The notes: generated by a model from the sequence alone, not told the origin. DNA of 33,188 nucleotides from Burkholderiaceae bacterium (GCA_019751755.1 JAIENA010000232.1:1-33188), one strand, 5' to 3'; positions 16,008-25,375 are shown, counted from the stretch's first letter. A program made the numbers and translations.

Positions 16008-17222
16008 CTATTTGCCGGTCTTGCCAGGAACGGACTGGTAGGTCTGGGTAAGTAAAGGCTCGAATTCCCGGCGCGCCGTGCTGGCCAGCGTGAGGCCGCC
16101 GATCATGGTTCCCTTCTGGATTTCATTTTTCAGCGACATGGCGAGCCAGTTATTCAAGGACGCTACGCGGATCAGCTCCCGCAGCAGGTTGTCGCCACTC
16201 ATGGCCTGGAGGTCGGCTTGGTACTCGGTGTTGGCATAGCGGCGGCCGACTTCGAACGCTTCGAATTCGCGCAAGGACATCATGCCGGCCGCTTTCGCGC
16301 GCGGCGATGCAATCAACTTGTAGTAGGCATTCGCCGATGGCGTCGTCAGCGCTTCGGCCAGCAAGGGCTTGGTGGCGGGGTTGGGCAGGCTTTCCGCTAT
16401 GCGCTGCTCCTGCGGCTCGGCGGCGGCGGAGATGATGGCGTTGTACTGGTTCATCAGGCCGACATATTGGGTACCCGCCGGGGTATCTGTTTCCGACTTG
16501 CGCAATTGCTGCCCGACCGAACGGCGCACGGAATTCTGTATGTACATGCGCGCAACGTCCGACTGCTCCTGGCTGAACGTCAGGTCGGGCAGTTTGGCAT
16601 CCGGCCCGGCACCGTGCAGGATCGTGTCAAACCGCTTGTCGGCGCCTGGCATGTTGGGCGAGATGGCCGGGCATGCCTTGGTGCCGCCATATGCCGCGTA
16701 GTCATCGGCGTCGCAGTATTTGGTATGAATATGGGTCGAACGCGCCGCATCGGCTTCCTGGGTGACCGGCGGCTTGTTGATGGCGGCGGCAATCGCGGCA
16801 TTGGAGATCGCGGCGCCACCGCCGGGCCGCAGGCCGGCGCGCGCACTGGTCGCGGCCTTAATGACTTCGGTGGCGCTGCCGGCTCCGGATTCGGCGCAGA
16901 TGCTGGATGGAATGTCATAGCGCTGCCGCGCATCCTCCAGGCGGCGGTTGGTTTCCTGCACGGTGTCGAAGTCGCGCTGGGCCTTCGATGCCGCTTCGAT
17001 GGTGCTGACGGTCTTTTGGCCGTTTTGATTGATGGCGGTACCGATGTCAAACAGCATGCGGGTGACACTGGTATTCAAGGCGACGACCGATGCGTTCACG
17101 GTGTTGACGGCGGCAAGCACCGCTGAATCAAACACCGGCCACGCCGCATGGGCCGGGTGGATCACGGCGGCGCAGGCGGCGAATGCCAGGACCTTGCACC
17201 GGAATGGAATGACAGGCTTCAC
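16008..17222 (-). CDS. traW: TraW (IcmX-like) exported transfer protein
   Basis: The protein is read from a GTG at 17220-17222 with AAGGAG 6 nt upstream, giving 404 residues that start with a clear signal peptide (basic FRCK, hydrophobic VLAFAACAAVIHPAHA, cleavage before AWPVF). A longer in-frame ATG reading lies within the end of traU, buries the signal peptide and has no support. The mature protein has a helical N-terminal part rich in Asn/Thr/Ala (NTVNASVVALNTSVTRML), a few Cys residues, and a C-terminal region with LRELIRVASLNNWLAMSL. Size, export and position between traU and traX match TraW of IncI1, related to IcmX of Legionella, a periplasmic protein of incompletely known role. Confidence 0.75.
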   Translation of the reverse strand: MKPVIPFRCKVLAFAACAAVIHPAHAAWPVFDSAVLAAVNTVNASVVALNTSVTRMLFDIGTAINQNGQKTVSTIEAASKAQRDFDTVQETNRRLEDARQRYDIPSSICAESGAGSATEVIKAATSARAGLRPGGGAAISNAAIAAAINKPPVTQEADAARSTHIHTKYCDADDYAAYGGTKACPAISPNMPGADKRFDTILHGAGPDAKLPDLTFSQEQSDVARMYIQNSVRRSVGQQLRKSETDTPAGTQYVGLMNQYNAIISAAAEPQEQRIAESLPNPATKPLLAEALTTPSANAYYKLIASPRAKAAGMMSLREFEAFEVGRRYANTEYQADLQAMSGDNLLRELIRVASLNNWLAMSLKNEIQKGTMIGGLTLASTARREFEPLLTQTYQSVPGKTGK

Positions 17223-17247
17223 GATCTTCTCCTTCTGCTTGAAGCGG

Positions 17248-20200
17248 CTAGGTGACATGCAGGAACTCATCGGCCAGGGTATCGGCCAACTGTTCGATGG
17301 CGGAACTGGTGTCGTCGCCGGCGGCATCGGCCCGCATTCTTTCAATGGTGGGAAGTGCCGTGCCACCCGGGAAGCGGCGCGCCAGCGTGGTTCGTGCCGC
17401 GCAGATGCCTATCCGCGCGGCCAGCAGGTCGCGCAGCGCGACGTCTTGCAGCGTGGTGGAAAACGCCCACAATTCGATCGGTCCGGCGGTATTGGTCAGT
17501 ATTTGGGCAATGAAGCCGATCTTCGTTTTAAACAAGGCAAGGAAATTGACGCCTTCCGGCCCCGGACCGACAGCCTCGCGACGCAGCCGGACAATGGCCT
17601 GGCGTGAGATGGGGAACTCGTCCTGCAGGATTTGTTCGTCCTGGGTATTGCCGCCCCGCATCAGGAAGATGGTGGTTGCCGCGGCCCGCAAGCGCTGCGG
17701 ATGGTCGGCCAGGTACTGCGATGACGCCACCACGCGGATGCCCCACTTGCGGCCTTCGCGGCCATCCTTGATCAGCGTTTCTATAAATGGCTCATAGCCG
17801 CCGGCGTTGTGCGATTCATCGTAGACCAGGACTTTTTGTTCTTGCTTCACATCCGCGATGCGTTGCAGGTGGTATTTGCGATAGGCGGCTGGCACGACCG
17901 GCAGCAGCGTCGACTCCCGGATAAAGTAGTGGCGGGCCGCAAGGAAGCGGCCGAACATGAACATGGCGGCAGTTCGCAACTCTCCTTCGGCCGACTTGGT
18001 GCCGATCACGTTGTTCAAATTGACGGCAACGACCCGGGTGTTGCTATCGAGTTCGAACCGGGTTCGCCCCTGGAATAATGCATAGGTGCTGTTGGCAACC
18101 GCCAGACAGCGGTCCATGTAGCTCAGCACCGACTCGCCATTGCCGTTGATCCGTGCTTCGCCGAACAAGTGACGGATCGATTCGTTGTGCAAGTAAGCAT
18201 TGAAGTCAGGGAGGACCGGGACCGCATAGCGCTGGGCGATGGACGCAACCCGAGGGTGGCCTGCCTGGAACAGCAGGTCGGTGACTTCCCACCAGGTGGC
18301 GGCTTCCCACCACACCGCGTCATGCATGGACAGCAGGCCGCTCGATTCCAGCACGCGGTCGACTTCCATGCACACCTGCGATTCGTATAGGTGGGGAGCG
18401 TGGTTGCAGCGGTCTTCGTAGGCGATGTCGACCAGCATCTGGTTGGCGCGCGCGCAGTCGGACGGTACCTGCCGGGTGGACGGATCGGTGCACAGCAGGT
18501 TCAGGAAATCGATCTGAAAGTCCCGTTCCTGCTGGGTAGGGAAGCGTGCGCCCAGTTGGGTGTCGAACAGGTTGACCATGAAGTCCTGCGAATTTTCCAA
18601 TTGCAGATAGATGGCTTCGGACTTGCGTTCTGGCGGAAGCGAGTCGCGGATCATGTCGATCAAGCCGATGGCCGAGGCGCCGACTTCGACCGTTGTATAC
18701 AAAGGCAGGCGCGTGGCGCCCGCAGTGTGGGCGGAGGCCATGGCCATGGTGTTGAGCATGGCGGACTTGCCTGAGCCGGGCGTGCCGGCCAGCAGTTCTA
18801 TCCACGTATCTTGCAGCCGGCTGCCCAGTTGAATCGAATAGATTTTCCCGTCCGGCGTACGCATGTGCATGTTGCCGCAATCGGCAAAGGGCGTGGCGGG
18901 GCGTTCGAAGGGCAGCATGGCAAGGGCGTCCGGCAATGGCGGCACCAGGCGGTTGGCCACGTTTTTATGCGTGAAAGCCGGGATGGTTGAACACCATGCC
19001 GCCACCGGGTCGCCATGGGCCGAGGTGACCTGGCAGGTGCCCCAGGCTTGAATTGCCTTCTCCAGTGTTGCCATGCGGCGCCGCACTTCCTGCGGCGAAG
19101 GCGCCCACGTGGATAGCGCCACCTTCAGCGACAGGATCGAGTCGCGCTTGTTGCGCTCCTGCAGGTCCAGCAGCGACTGGCGGATATCCTTGTTCGCGGG
19201 CAGCATGCCGACAAAGGTGGTGAGCAGCATTCTTCCCCGCATCTCATCCAGTCCGCCGGGACACAAGTCAAAGCGGATGCGCCATGGGATGTCGCGCGCC
19301 AGGGATTCCAGCAGCGCTGAGAAGGCCTGCGGGTCTTGCGGTCCCAGCTCCATGGTCAGCGTGCCGTGGAACAGGCCGTCGGTCTCAACCAGCGAGCCGG
19401 GTGTTGCGATGTCGTTGGCGCAGATCTGATAGCTCAGCAGCGGCGCGGCGAGGTCCGACGCATCGAGGGGATCGGCGCGCCCATGCGGGGTAATCGCTTT
19501 GCCCAGCAGGGCCGGGCGGAATTTCTGCGAGGTGCGCTGGCGGTTGGCCATGATGCGCACGGAGCGCACGGCTTCATCCACGCTCAACTGCCGCAGCAGG
19601 ACGCCGGGGCGTCCTTCGGGGCCACAGTGCTCGAAGTCGAACTTCAGCCGTTCGAGCACCGTATCGTGGCGGTATTTCATTGACATGAGGATGGACGCCG
19701 GACTTTGCCCGAACGCGAGCCGGGGAAGTTTATGCGTGAACGCTTGCGCCGCGCGTTGTTTCAGTTCGGACTTCCGTTCTTCATCCGCCATGATGTTCAG
19801 GTGGGTGTATACAACCAGCAGGTTCTGTTCCCACACCACCAGCGGGGCGTTGCGCCGCACGCGGTCGAGGATAATGTCTTCGGTGCGCAGCCCGATGCGG
19901 CGGGCGGTATTGATTTGCGGTTCCACCAGGCGCATCAATTCATCGGTGGCGCGCTCAGGGTCGCGCTCAAAGCCGAATGATAAGGAGTGGCCATACCGGC
20001 GCAGGTAGCCATTGAGGCGGATGCGCAGGTTTTCGATCAGTTCCGCAAACTCGTCCCGCGAGAGGATTTGGTAGGCCCCTTGCAATTCGAAGACGGTCAG
20101 CAGTTCATTGGTGTCGCTGACCAGCGTATAGGGACAGGACAGTTCCGGGTTGCGTTGCAGGTCCTCATCGGTTAGGCCGATGGCGGTGGCCAGTTCGCAG

Positions 20201-20289
20201 TAACTGGCCAGGTCGCGCCCGATCATATACCTGGCCAGGTAAGCCAGCACGTCTTCGACCGCGTTGACGCTGTTTTCAAGAATGTTCAT
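17248..20289 (-). CDS. traU: TraU/DotO (IcmB) type IVB secretion ATPase
   Basis: This is the VirB4-like cytoplasmic ATPase that powers the type IVB apparatus. The protein is 1013 residues from the ATG at 20287-20289, which has AGGAG 6 nt upstream; TraU of R64 is about the same length. An upstream in-frame extension of 72 residues is rejected because it overlaps traT in another frame and reads as Arg/Cys-rich noise. Walker A GTPGSGKS is at 502-509 and the Walker B region VLVYDESH has its Asp at 824. The N-terminal half is the VirB4/DotO-type non-ATPase domain. It is flanked by traT and traW, as in IncI1 apart from the missing small traV. Confidence 0.92.
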   Translation of the reverse strand: MNILENSVNAVEDVLAYLARYMIGRDLASYCELATAIGLTDEDLQRNPELSCPYTLVSDTNELLTVFELQGAYQILSRDEFAELIENLRIRLNGYLRRYGHSLSFGFERDPERATDELMRLVEPQINTARRIGLRTEDIILDRVRRNAPLVVWEQNLLVVYTHLNIMADEERKSELKQRAAQAFTHKLPRLAFGQSPASILMSMKYRHDTVLERLKFDFEHCGPEGRPGVLLRQLSVDEAVRSVRIMANRQRTSQKFRPALLGKAITPHGRADPLDASDLAAPLLSYQICANDIATPGSLVETDGLFHGTLTMELGPQDPQAFSALLESLARDIPWRIRFDLCPGGLDEMRGRMLLTTFVGMLPANKDIRQSLLDLQERNKRDSILSLKVALSTWAPSPQEVRRRMATLEKAIQAWGTCQVTSAHGDPVAAWCSTIPAFTHKNVANRLVPPLPDALAMLPFERPATPFADCGNMHMRTPDGKIYSIQLGSRLQDTWIELLAGTPGSGKSAMLNTMAMASAHTAGATRLPLYTTVEVGASAIGLIDMIRDSLPPERKSEAIYLQLENSQDFMVNLFDTQLGARFPTQQERDFQIDFLNLLCTDPSTRQVPSDCARANQMLVDIAYEDRCNHAPHLYESQVCMEVDRVLESSGLLSMHDAVWWEAATWWEVTDLLFQAGHPRVASIAQRYAVPVLPDFNAYLHNESIRHLFGEARINGNGESVLSYMDRCLAVANSTYALFQGRTRFELDSNTRVVAVNLNNVIGTKSAEGELRTAAMFMFGRFLAARHYFIRESTLLPVVPAAYRKYHLQRIADVKQEQKVLVYDESHNAGGYEPFIETLIKDGREGRKWGIRVVASSQYLADHPQRLRAAATTIFLMRGGNTQDEQILQDEFPISRQAIVRLRREAVGPGPEGVNFLALFKTKIGFIAQILTNTAGPIELWAFSTTLQDVALRDLLAARIGICAARTTLARRFPGGTALPTIERMRADAAGDDTSSAIEQLADTLADEFLHVT

Positions 20290-20311
20290 ACTCGTCTCCT
20301 GCGCCCTATAT

Positions 20312-21049
20312 CTAAAGTGGGGCATGCACGATGCCGTGGTGCACCTGTGGCCAGGTGTTGACTGGCAAGTCGCGGTAGGCATCGCTTCTCCAGCATGCCG
20401 CCGTCTCGGCGACACAGGCTGGCGACACCACCAGCGCCAGATCTTCGAAGCTGATTTCCCGCCACTCCTTTTCATCAGCCGACTGGCGCAGCAAGGCCGA
20501 CGCAAAGACGGCCGGCTCGCAGCTGCCCCAGGTTTGCTGGACGTAGACGCGGTGTGATGCCATCCAGTTCAGCAAGGCGTGGGCATCCGCGCGAAGATCG
20601 GCCTCACCAGCGCCGAGCGCCACCAACACGGTCCGTAGCAGATGGCTGGCGTCCTGAGGGGACAAGCCGGGCAGGTAGCACAGGTAAGCATCGCCTGACG
20701 GTAGGTCGCCAAGATGTTGCCAACGATGGCAAATTGCGCAGATCGGCCCCAGATTGTCCGGCTGGGTATCCTGGTGGTTGTCGTTGCGGTGGTGGGTTTC
20801 GTTCCGGGTACAAGCGAATCCACAGAAGATGCACGGGGCATCGACGCTGCCGGCGCTGGTAGCGTGAGTGGCGCATTGCACGCCATTTACGCCCGCCGGA
20901 CCGGATTGCAGACTGGTGTGTTTGCGCCATATTTTGCTGGCGGTGGAAAGCAGCAGCGGGCGGGGCCAGAAACCATCACCGTCCGCCACCATCGTGTCGG
21001 CATCCTGCGCCAGGATTGCTTGCGCTGCTGTGGATTTGGTTTGTTTCAT
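20312..21049 (-). CDS. traT: TraT/DotN (IcmJ) zinc-binding coupling-complex protein
   Basis: The 245-residue protein carries the HNH-like zinc site characteristic of DotN/IcmJ: CIFC (Cys73, Cys76), then THHRNDNHQDTQPDNL, then CAICHRW (Cys104, Cys107). In Legionella DotN is an adaptor in the coupling complex with DotL and DotM and has the HNH nuclease fold without known nuclease activity. Size and position just upstream of traU match IncI1 traT. The ATG (21047-21049) has GGAG 8 nt upstream. Soluble, no membrane segment. The small traS of IncI1 is absent between this gene and traR. Confidence 0.82.
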   Translation of the reverse strand: MKQTKSTAAQAILAQDADTMVADGDGFWPRPLLLSTASKIWRKHTSLQSGPAGVNGVQCATHATSAGSVDAPCIFCGFACTRNETHHRNDNHQDTQPDNLGPICAICHRWQHLGDLPSGDAYLCYLPGLSPQDASHLLRTVLVALGAGEADLRADAHALLNWMASHRVYVQQTWGSCEPAVFASALLRQSADEKEWREISFEDLALVVSPACVAETAACWRSDAYRDLPVNTWPQVHHGIVHAPL

Positions 21050-21088
21050 GGTACAGGCTCCTGTCGATGCTGCTTTGCGTTCGAAGCA

Positions 21089-21559
21089 TTAGCTGGCGGC
21101 GCCTGGCACACTGCCGTGCGAAGCTTTGCCAATACCAGCCGTTTCGCCTGCCGTCAGCATGACGAATCCCATCGAGCCAAGGGCGGCACCGGCCAGGATC
21201 GGTATAAAGATTTGCGATGCCTTAACTTGGCTGTGTTCACCCTCGCGGCCTTTCTTGATCCAGTTAATGCCGCCATAGCCGGCCCCGCCGAACCCAAGGC
21301 CTGCAAAGATGACGCCGAGGTCTGTCTTTATCGACGCCACCTGGCTCTTGAACGTGCTGACAAGTGATGCCACGCCGGTGGTCGTAACCGCGTGTGCCGG
21401 ACTGGCCATCACGAGCCCGCCGAAGGTGAGTGCGGCGCTGATACGCATCAGGCGCAGCTGCTCGGGGCTGGCGGCAACCATATGTTGTGTCGCCAGCAGG
21501 CGGATATGGAGGTGGCGGCACGCGTTGTTGAAAGCACCGCAAATGTCTGGATATTTCAT
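21089..21559 (-). CDS. traR: TraR/DotP (IcmD) small membrane protein
   Basis: The 156-residue protein has three hydrophobic segments (about 40-57, 80-101 and 117-138) with Gly-rich helices (VIFAGLGFGGAGYGGINWI), the pattern of IcmD/DotP and TraR. The first segment ends in SPAHA and might be a signal sequence, in which case the 38 residues before it would be an unusual N-terminal extension; an internal ATG before it is an alternative start, but the ATG at 21557-21559 has GGGAG 6 nt upstream. An intrinsic terminator lies just before this gene, so its expression may depend on read-through from traM-traQ. Confidence 0.75.
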   Translation of the reverse strand: MKYPDICGAFNNACRHLHIRLLATQHMVAASPEQLRLMRISAALTFGGLVMASPAHAVTTTGVASLVSTFKSQVASIKTDLGVIFAGLGFGGAGYGGINWIKKGREGEHSQVKASQIFIPILAGAALGSMGFVMLTAGETAGIGKASHGSVPGAAS

Positions 21560-21573
21560 TGTTATCTCCCGTC

Positions 21574-21617
21574 AAAAAATTGCCGAACGCGGCGCCATCA
21601 TCGGTGCCGCGTTCGGC
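21574..21617 (-). terminator. Intrinsic terminator/attenuator between traQ and traR
   Basis: The arms at 21582-21593 and 21606-21617 form a perfect 12 bp GC-rich stem, extendable by three more pairs (one of them G-U) to leave a 6 nt loop. On the minus strand the stem is followed by AA and six T residues (21574-21579). This is a textbook rho-independent terminator pointing in the direction of the operon. It starts about 37 nt after the traQ stop, and only about 14 nt separate its T-run from the traR start, so there is no room for a new promoter between them. Confidence 0.85.
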
Positions 21618-21653
21618 TACATGGATGCTGTTGCGTAAAGTCCTCCCCTGTGG

Positions 21654-22187
21654 TTACCAAAAAAGATGTAGCGACTGGCGAAAACGCTCGATGGTGTCGG
21701 CAACTTGCACCAGCAGCGAGCCGCCGATCATGTGGGTAATGGCGCGCCAAACCGAGTCTTCCGAGCCGTTGGAGGATTGACCGTCCGCCGTGGCGCGCTT
21801 GAGCAGCACAACGCCTTTGAAGAAGTAGCAGCCGCCGGCGACACTGGCGATGGTTAATACCGCGTTGATGGCATCGGCAAACTTGCCGAAGTCTTTGCTG
21901 GTGGCATAGGTGATCGGACCGTAGGAGACGACACCAGCCCCCATGGAGTTCCAGGTGACGTCGATGAAACTGCTCAGGTTGTACATCAAGCCGCCGATGA
22001 TCATGATGGGAAGGATGTCTCCCAGCGTCACGGGCGACTGCCCGGGCAAGCGTGAAGCGCGCGCCATGCGCAGCAAGGCGTTGCCGCAATAGAGCGTCCC
22101 GACCAGCATGCCCAGCGCCCACAGGGCTGACCACAGCGCGGCTGGAACCTCTTTGGCGAAGGTAATGACCATCGTTGCGATGTCCAT
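21654..22187 (-). CDS. traQ: TraQ/DotE (IcmC) inner-membrane protein
   Basis: The 177-residue protein has four hydrophobic segments at about 17-39, 58-75, 106-128 and 149-166 with short polar loops (MARASRLPGQSPVTLGD after the first). This is the DotE/DotP-like layout of IcmC and TraQ, small inner-membrane proteins of the type IVB system. It follows traP as in IncI1. The ATG (22185-22187) has GGAG 6 nt upstream, overlapping the traP stop (TAGGAG). Confidence 0.78.
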   Translation of the reverse strand: MDIATMVITFAKEVPAALWSALWALGMLVGTLYCGNALLRMARASRLPGQSPVTLGDILPIMIIGGLMYNLSSFIDVTWNSMGAGVVSYGPITYATSKDFGKFADAINAVLTIASVAGGCYFFKGVVLLKRATADGQSSNGSEDSVWRAITHMIGGSLLVQVADTIERFRQSLHLFW

Positions 22188-22196
22188 GGTCGTCTC

Positions 22197-22979
22197 CTAT
22201 CGAATCTGGCCGTCCGGCGTGACCACGCGGCGTGCGCGGGCATCTATGCCGGTAATGCGCAGCGCCCCGATCTTGTCGCCGACCTGCACGGCGTAGGTGG
22301 CACCGTCGTGTTCGATCCAGGCCTGGTTTTGGTAGATCGTGTTTAGGGCGTAACCGGTCAGCAGCGGCAAGGTCTCTGCGCGGGCGACAGCAGCAGGCTT
22401 GTTGGTTGCCGGTGTCCGGACAGGGCGTTGTGGCGCGGCGGCTGCCGCCACCGGGGGCGTGATGATCGGCGCGGTGTTTGCACTGGCTTGGGTGGCGCCT
22501 GCCTCCAGACGGCTCACCCGCGCATTCAAATCCTCCAGCGCGGTGCGGATGATGGTCCGCTCCGACTCACCCATAGGCGCTGCGGGTGGTAGTGACTGGT
22601 CTTGTTGTGCAGGATGCTGTTCCGCACTTGGCGGCGCGGCTGCTGGTATGTGTTGCGCCGCTGGTGGTGTGGGCGGTTGTTGGAAATTCGTCGGTAGCAA
22701 CTGGTCATTGCCGCTGGATGACTCAGGGGCGCTCCCAGTCAGCCTTGACAATACGAGACCAGTGACGATGATCGCCGCTGTGATCATGGCCCAGTGCCGG
22801 GGCGACAGATTGAGTAACCGGTCGAGCAATGCCCGGCTGACGTTCGGTTTTTGGTCGGCAGGCGCCGCACCTGCCGCTGGCGGTACCTGGTCTTGTCCGC
22901 GCGGCGCTTTGTGGTGTGCTTCCATGTCGAAGATATCAGCAGGGGCGGCGGCATCATTGTGTGCGGTGTGCTGTTCCAT
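22197..22979 (-). CDS. traP: TraP/DotF (IcmG) bitopic inner-membrane protein
   Basis: The 260-residue protein has a polar N-terminal cytoplasmic part, one membrane segment at about 61-78, a Gln/Pro/Ala-rich region, a short coiled-coil-like stretch (RTIIRTALEDLNARVSRLEAG, about 139-160), and a compact C-terminal domain with LLTGYALNTIYQNQAWIEHDG and VQVGDKIGALRITGIDARA. This matches TraP of IncI plasmids and the topology of DotF. The start is uncertain: the ATG at 22977-22979 has a weak GGTGA site, while a GTG three codons earlier (22988) has none. It lies between traO and traQ as in IncI1. Confidence 0.75.
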   Translation of the reverse strand: MEQHTAHNDAAAPADIFDMEAHHKAPRGQDQVPPAAGAAPADQKPNVSRALLDRLLNLSPRHWAMITAAIIVTGLVLSRLTGSAPESSSGNDQLLPTNFQQPPTPPAAQHIPAAAPPSAEQHPAQQDQSLPPAAPMGESERTIIRTALEDLNARVSRLEAGATQASANTAPIITPPVAAAAAPQRPVRTPATNKPAAVARAETLPLLTGYALNTIYQNQAWIEHDGATYAVQVGDKIGALRITGIDARARRVVTPDGQIR

Positions 22980-22999
22980 GTTTTTCACCGGTCGGATGT

Positions 23000-24229
23000 T
23001 CAGTTGCGGCCTGCTGGCGGGCCGTTGGAGGTATCGTTTTTTGCTGGCGAACGCGGGGTGCTGGCCGTGCCAACTTCGGTGTTGGCGGGAATAGCGCCTT
23101 GCGTATTGGATTTCAGATCGACGTCGTCTGCCAGATGCACGGATTCGAGGAACCGGATGCCTATGGTCTCGCCGCGTGCGACTAATACCTGCTTCGGCGG
23201 CAGTTGCGCGGCGTCGCCGCGCAAGACCTGGGCGGCCTCCGTTGCCATGCCGCCGATAATGGTGCCTTTGATCGTCCGAGAGCTCGGTGGCCCGTTGCGT
23301 GACTCGATCACGCCGCCGAAGGGTGTCGTGGTTGTTTGGGTATCGGCCTGTTCGAACAATTGGCCAGCTTTGCTGAGTCCGCTTGCGATCCCTGGCAGCA
23401 GTATCCGTGAGTTGTAGCGGTTATTGACTTGGCCGGCGAGACTGGTGCGCATGCTGTTTTTGTCGACTGCCTTGGCGTTAACCCGATAGGTATGGCCATT
23501 CCATACCATGTAGGTGAACGTGATATCCACGGCATTGTTGTCGCGTCTGTAGCCGGGCGCATGCAGCACCGCACCCTCGTATTCGCCGATGGGAACGCGG
23601 GCGAAGACCCAGGAATTTTCGTCAGTATCGAGATCGGTGCCCAGTTGCGCGGGAACCAGTGCAAACGCCGGGACCAGCTTTTGCTGCGGCCTGGATTCGA
23701 TTCCTGCATCGCTGGGGGCGCGTGCGGTGACGGCGGGTTGGGGCATATCGCTTTGCCGGGCGGTCGAATGGGTAGCGGGTGTCCATTCGCCGATAAACGC
23801 CAGCACTTGTTCGCCGATGCGCTCGGACTGGCGGGAATCAAGCGTGGGGGCGGCAGCGGCTGACGGCGCAGCAGCAGAAGGCGCTGGCGAAGGCGGTGGT
23901 TGCACCGGTGCTTGCGGTTCGGGCTTTGTGCGTTCGGGGCCTGGCGGCACTTGCTGCGCGCGTGATGACATCGCCGACAGGTAGGTGCTGCCCGTGTCGA
24001 TGGCGGAAGTGGCGTTGACCGTATTGTAGCGATGCAGGACGTCGCTATAGTGCTCGCTTTCCTCGGCGTTCGTTCCATTGCCAGCCTGAATAGGACTGAT
24101 CTCTGTCGTGTGTTGGCCGGATGAATGCACATAGCTATAGGCCAGGTAACCCAAGCCAAGCACCGCACTGGCGCAAGCGGCGACCACGATCTTGAACTGC
24201 CGCCCGACGTCTGCCTGGAAGATGCTCAT
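23000..24229 (-). CDS. traO: TraO/DotG (IcmE) VirB10-like channel protein
   Basis: DotG/TraO spans both membranes and is thought to form the central channel of the type IVB core. The 409-residue protein has one N-terminal membrane segment (about 13-34), a Pro/Ala-rich middle (PVQPPPSPAPSAAAPS) and a C-terminal VirB10-like domain (about 185-380) with GEYEGAVLHAPGYRR, MVWNGHTYRVNAKAVD and RGETIGIRFLESVHL. DotG of Legionella is much longer because of internal repeats absent here; TraO of R64 is of similar length. The ATG (24227-24229) has GGAG 6 nt upstream, overlapping the traN stop. Confidence 0.88.
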   Translation of the reverse strand: MSIFQADVGRQFKIVVAACASAVLGLGYLAYSYVHSSGQHTTEISPIQAGNGTNAEESEHYSDVLHRYNTVNATSAIDTGSTYLSAMSSRAQQVPPGPERTKPEPQAPVQPPPSPAPSAAAPSAAAAPTLDSRQSERIGEQVLAFIGEWTPATHSTARQSDMPQPAVTARAPSDAGIESRPQQKLVPAFALVPAQLGTDLDTDENSWVFARVPIGEYEGAVLHAPGYRRDNNAVDITFTYMVWNGHTYRVNAKAVDKNSMRTSLAGQVNNRYNSRILLPGIASGLSKAGQLFEQADTQTTTTPFGGVIESRNGPPSSRTIKGTIIGGMATEAAQVLRGDAAQLPPKQVLVARGETIGIRFLESVHLADDVDLKSNTQGAIPANTEVGTASTPRSPAKNDTSNGPPAGRN

Positions 24230-24238
24230 GACTTGCTC

Positions 24239-25366
24239 CTAGTTGATTTCCAGCCCGACGATGACGGAACGATCACCATCCGACAGGGCGATATAGGGCG
24301 TTGGCGGCAAGCGGTAGACCCGCGTGCCATCACTCGAGGCCATGGTTTGGTCAAACGCGGAGCGGATATTGACCTTGGTGCGCAGGTACAGCGCCCCGGC
24401 GAATTGCCAGACCTGTGTGCGGGACGGAACGTCGCCGTGCAGCGCGACCGCGACCGCCTCCTTCGGGGGCAAGCCATCGAGAAAACCTTGCATGGCTTCG
24501 TCATACAGCGCGATTTTTTCCGGCCCCGTGATGGCGGATGGCGCACCCGGCGCGCGGCCGGGAATGCGCAGGTCAAGCCGGTAATCGACGATACGGTTTT
24601 TACCCGCCGAATCCGGCTCTCCCGTCACCAGCTTGATCATCACTGGCGTTGCATGCCCGCGCAGCATCACGACCAGGTTGCCATCTTCATACGAGCTGCG
24701 GGAGGAGATCACGATGGATGCGGTATCTTGCAGCCATTCGACCTCAAATGAGCGGGCGTCAGAGACGCGTGGCGCGGCGGCCAGTGGCCAGGCATGGCCG
24801 GCCATGTCCGTGAACACCAGCGTCGCCATTTCCCCTGGCAGCATGCGGGCAATCGGCAGCGCGGCGCCGGGGGATAGGTCCACTGTGATGCTACTGATCC
24901 GGGGCACAGTGCGGACCGGACGGTATGCCTTGGCCTTGCGCGTGTCATCCAGGGAGCGCCGCAGCTTGATGATTTCATTCGGCGTGAATGGAGCAATGGC
25001 GGCTTTCGCGGCATTGAAATCAAGCGCGCCGCCGGGCGGTGGCGCAAGTGGCGGCAGCGGGGCGACCCCGTTCGGGTCGGATGCCACCGCTGAGGGCTGT
25101 GGTTGCGCCTTTGCGGCGGCGCCATATCCCGTTGCGGGGGCTGGCGCTGGCGCTTCGCCGACACCGGGCGCCTGTGCGGGCGTTGGCACCGGTGGGGGAG
25201 GGAAGTCTTCGCGTGCGCGTACCCATTGCGGCGTGACGGATTCGGATGGCCGCTGCGCAGCTGGCGGGGGGGACGTGGTGCTTTGGTTAGGGATGGGCTG
25301 CGGCGCCTGTGCCCCGGTGAACGTGCTGACCATTGCCAGCGACAGAATAACTGGAAGCTTATGCAT
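24239..25366 (-). CDS. traN: TraN/DotH (IcmK) outer-membrane core protein
   Basis: The 375-residue protein starts with a signal peptide (MHKLPVILSLAMVSTFTGA-QA), then a long Pro/Ala/Gln-rich region to about 125, then the conserved DotH/TraN body with FTPNEIIKLRRSLDDT, AALPIARMLPGEMATLVFTD, GHAWPLAAAP and GLPPKEAVAVAL. DotH/TraN forms part of the outer-membrane core with DotC and DotD. Here the genes for those two lipoproteins (traI, traH) are not in the window. The ATG (25364-25366) has AGGAGG 5 nt upstream, overlapping the traM stop. Assignment is from motifs and order. Confidence 0.87.
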   Translation of the reverse strand: MHKLPVILSLAMVSTFTGAQAPQPIPNQSTTSPPPAAQRPSESVTPQWVRAREDFPPPPVPTPAQAPGVGEAPAPAPATGYGAAAKAQPQPSAVASDPNGVAPLPPLAPPPGGALDFNAAKAAIAPFTPNEIIKLRRSLDDTRKAKAYRPVRTVPRISSITVDLSPGAALPIARMLPGEMATLVFTDMAGHAWPLAAAPRVSDARSFEVEWLQDTASIVISSRSSYEDGNLVVMLRGHATPVMIKLVTGEPDSAGKNRIVDYRLDLRIPGRAPGAPSAITGPEKIALYDEAMQGFLDGLPPKEAVAVALHGDVPSRTQVWQFAGALYLRTKVNIRSAFDQTMASSDGTRVYRLPPTPYIALSDGDRSVIVGLEIN

Positions 25367-25375
25367 ATTGTCCTC

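Noticed and set aside
16218..17126. 302-codon plus-strand frame opposite traW
   Set aside because: Low-complexity Gly/Arg/Val-rich product and antisense to a gene with a signal peptide and correct synteny.
17223..17366. 48-residue N-terminal extension of traW
   Set aside because: It overlaps the end of traU and would bury the signal peptide; the GTG at 17220-17222 has AAGGAG at good spacing.
20290..20505. 72-residue N-terminal extension of traU
   Set aside because: It overlaps the end of traT in another frame, is Arg/Cys-rich noise, and the ATG at 20287-20289 has a proper ribosome binding site and gives the family length.
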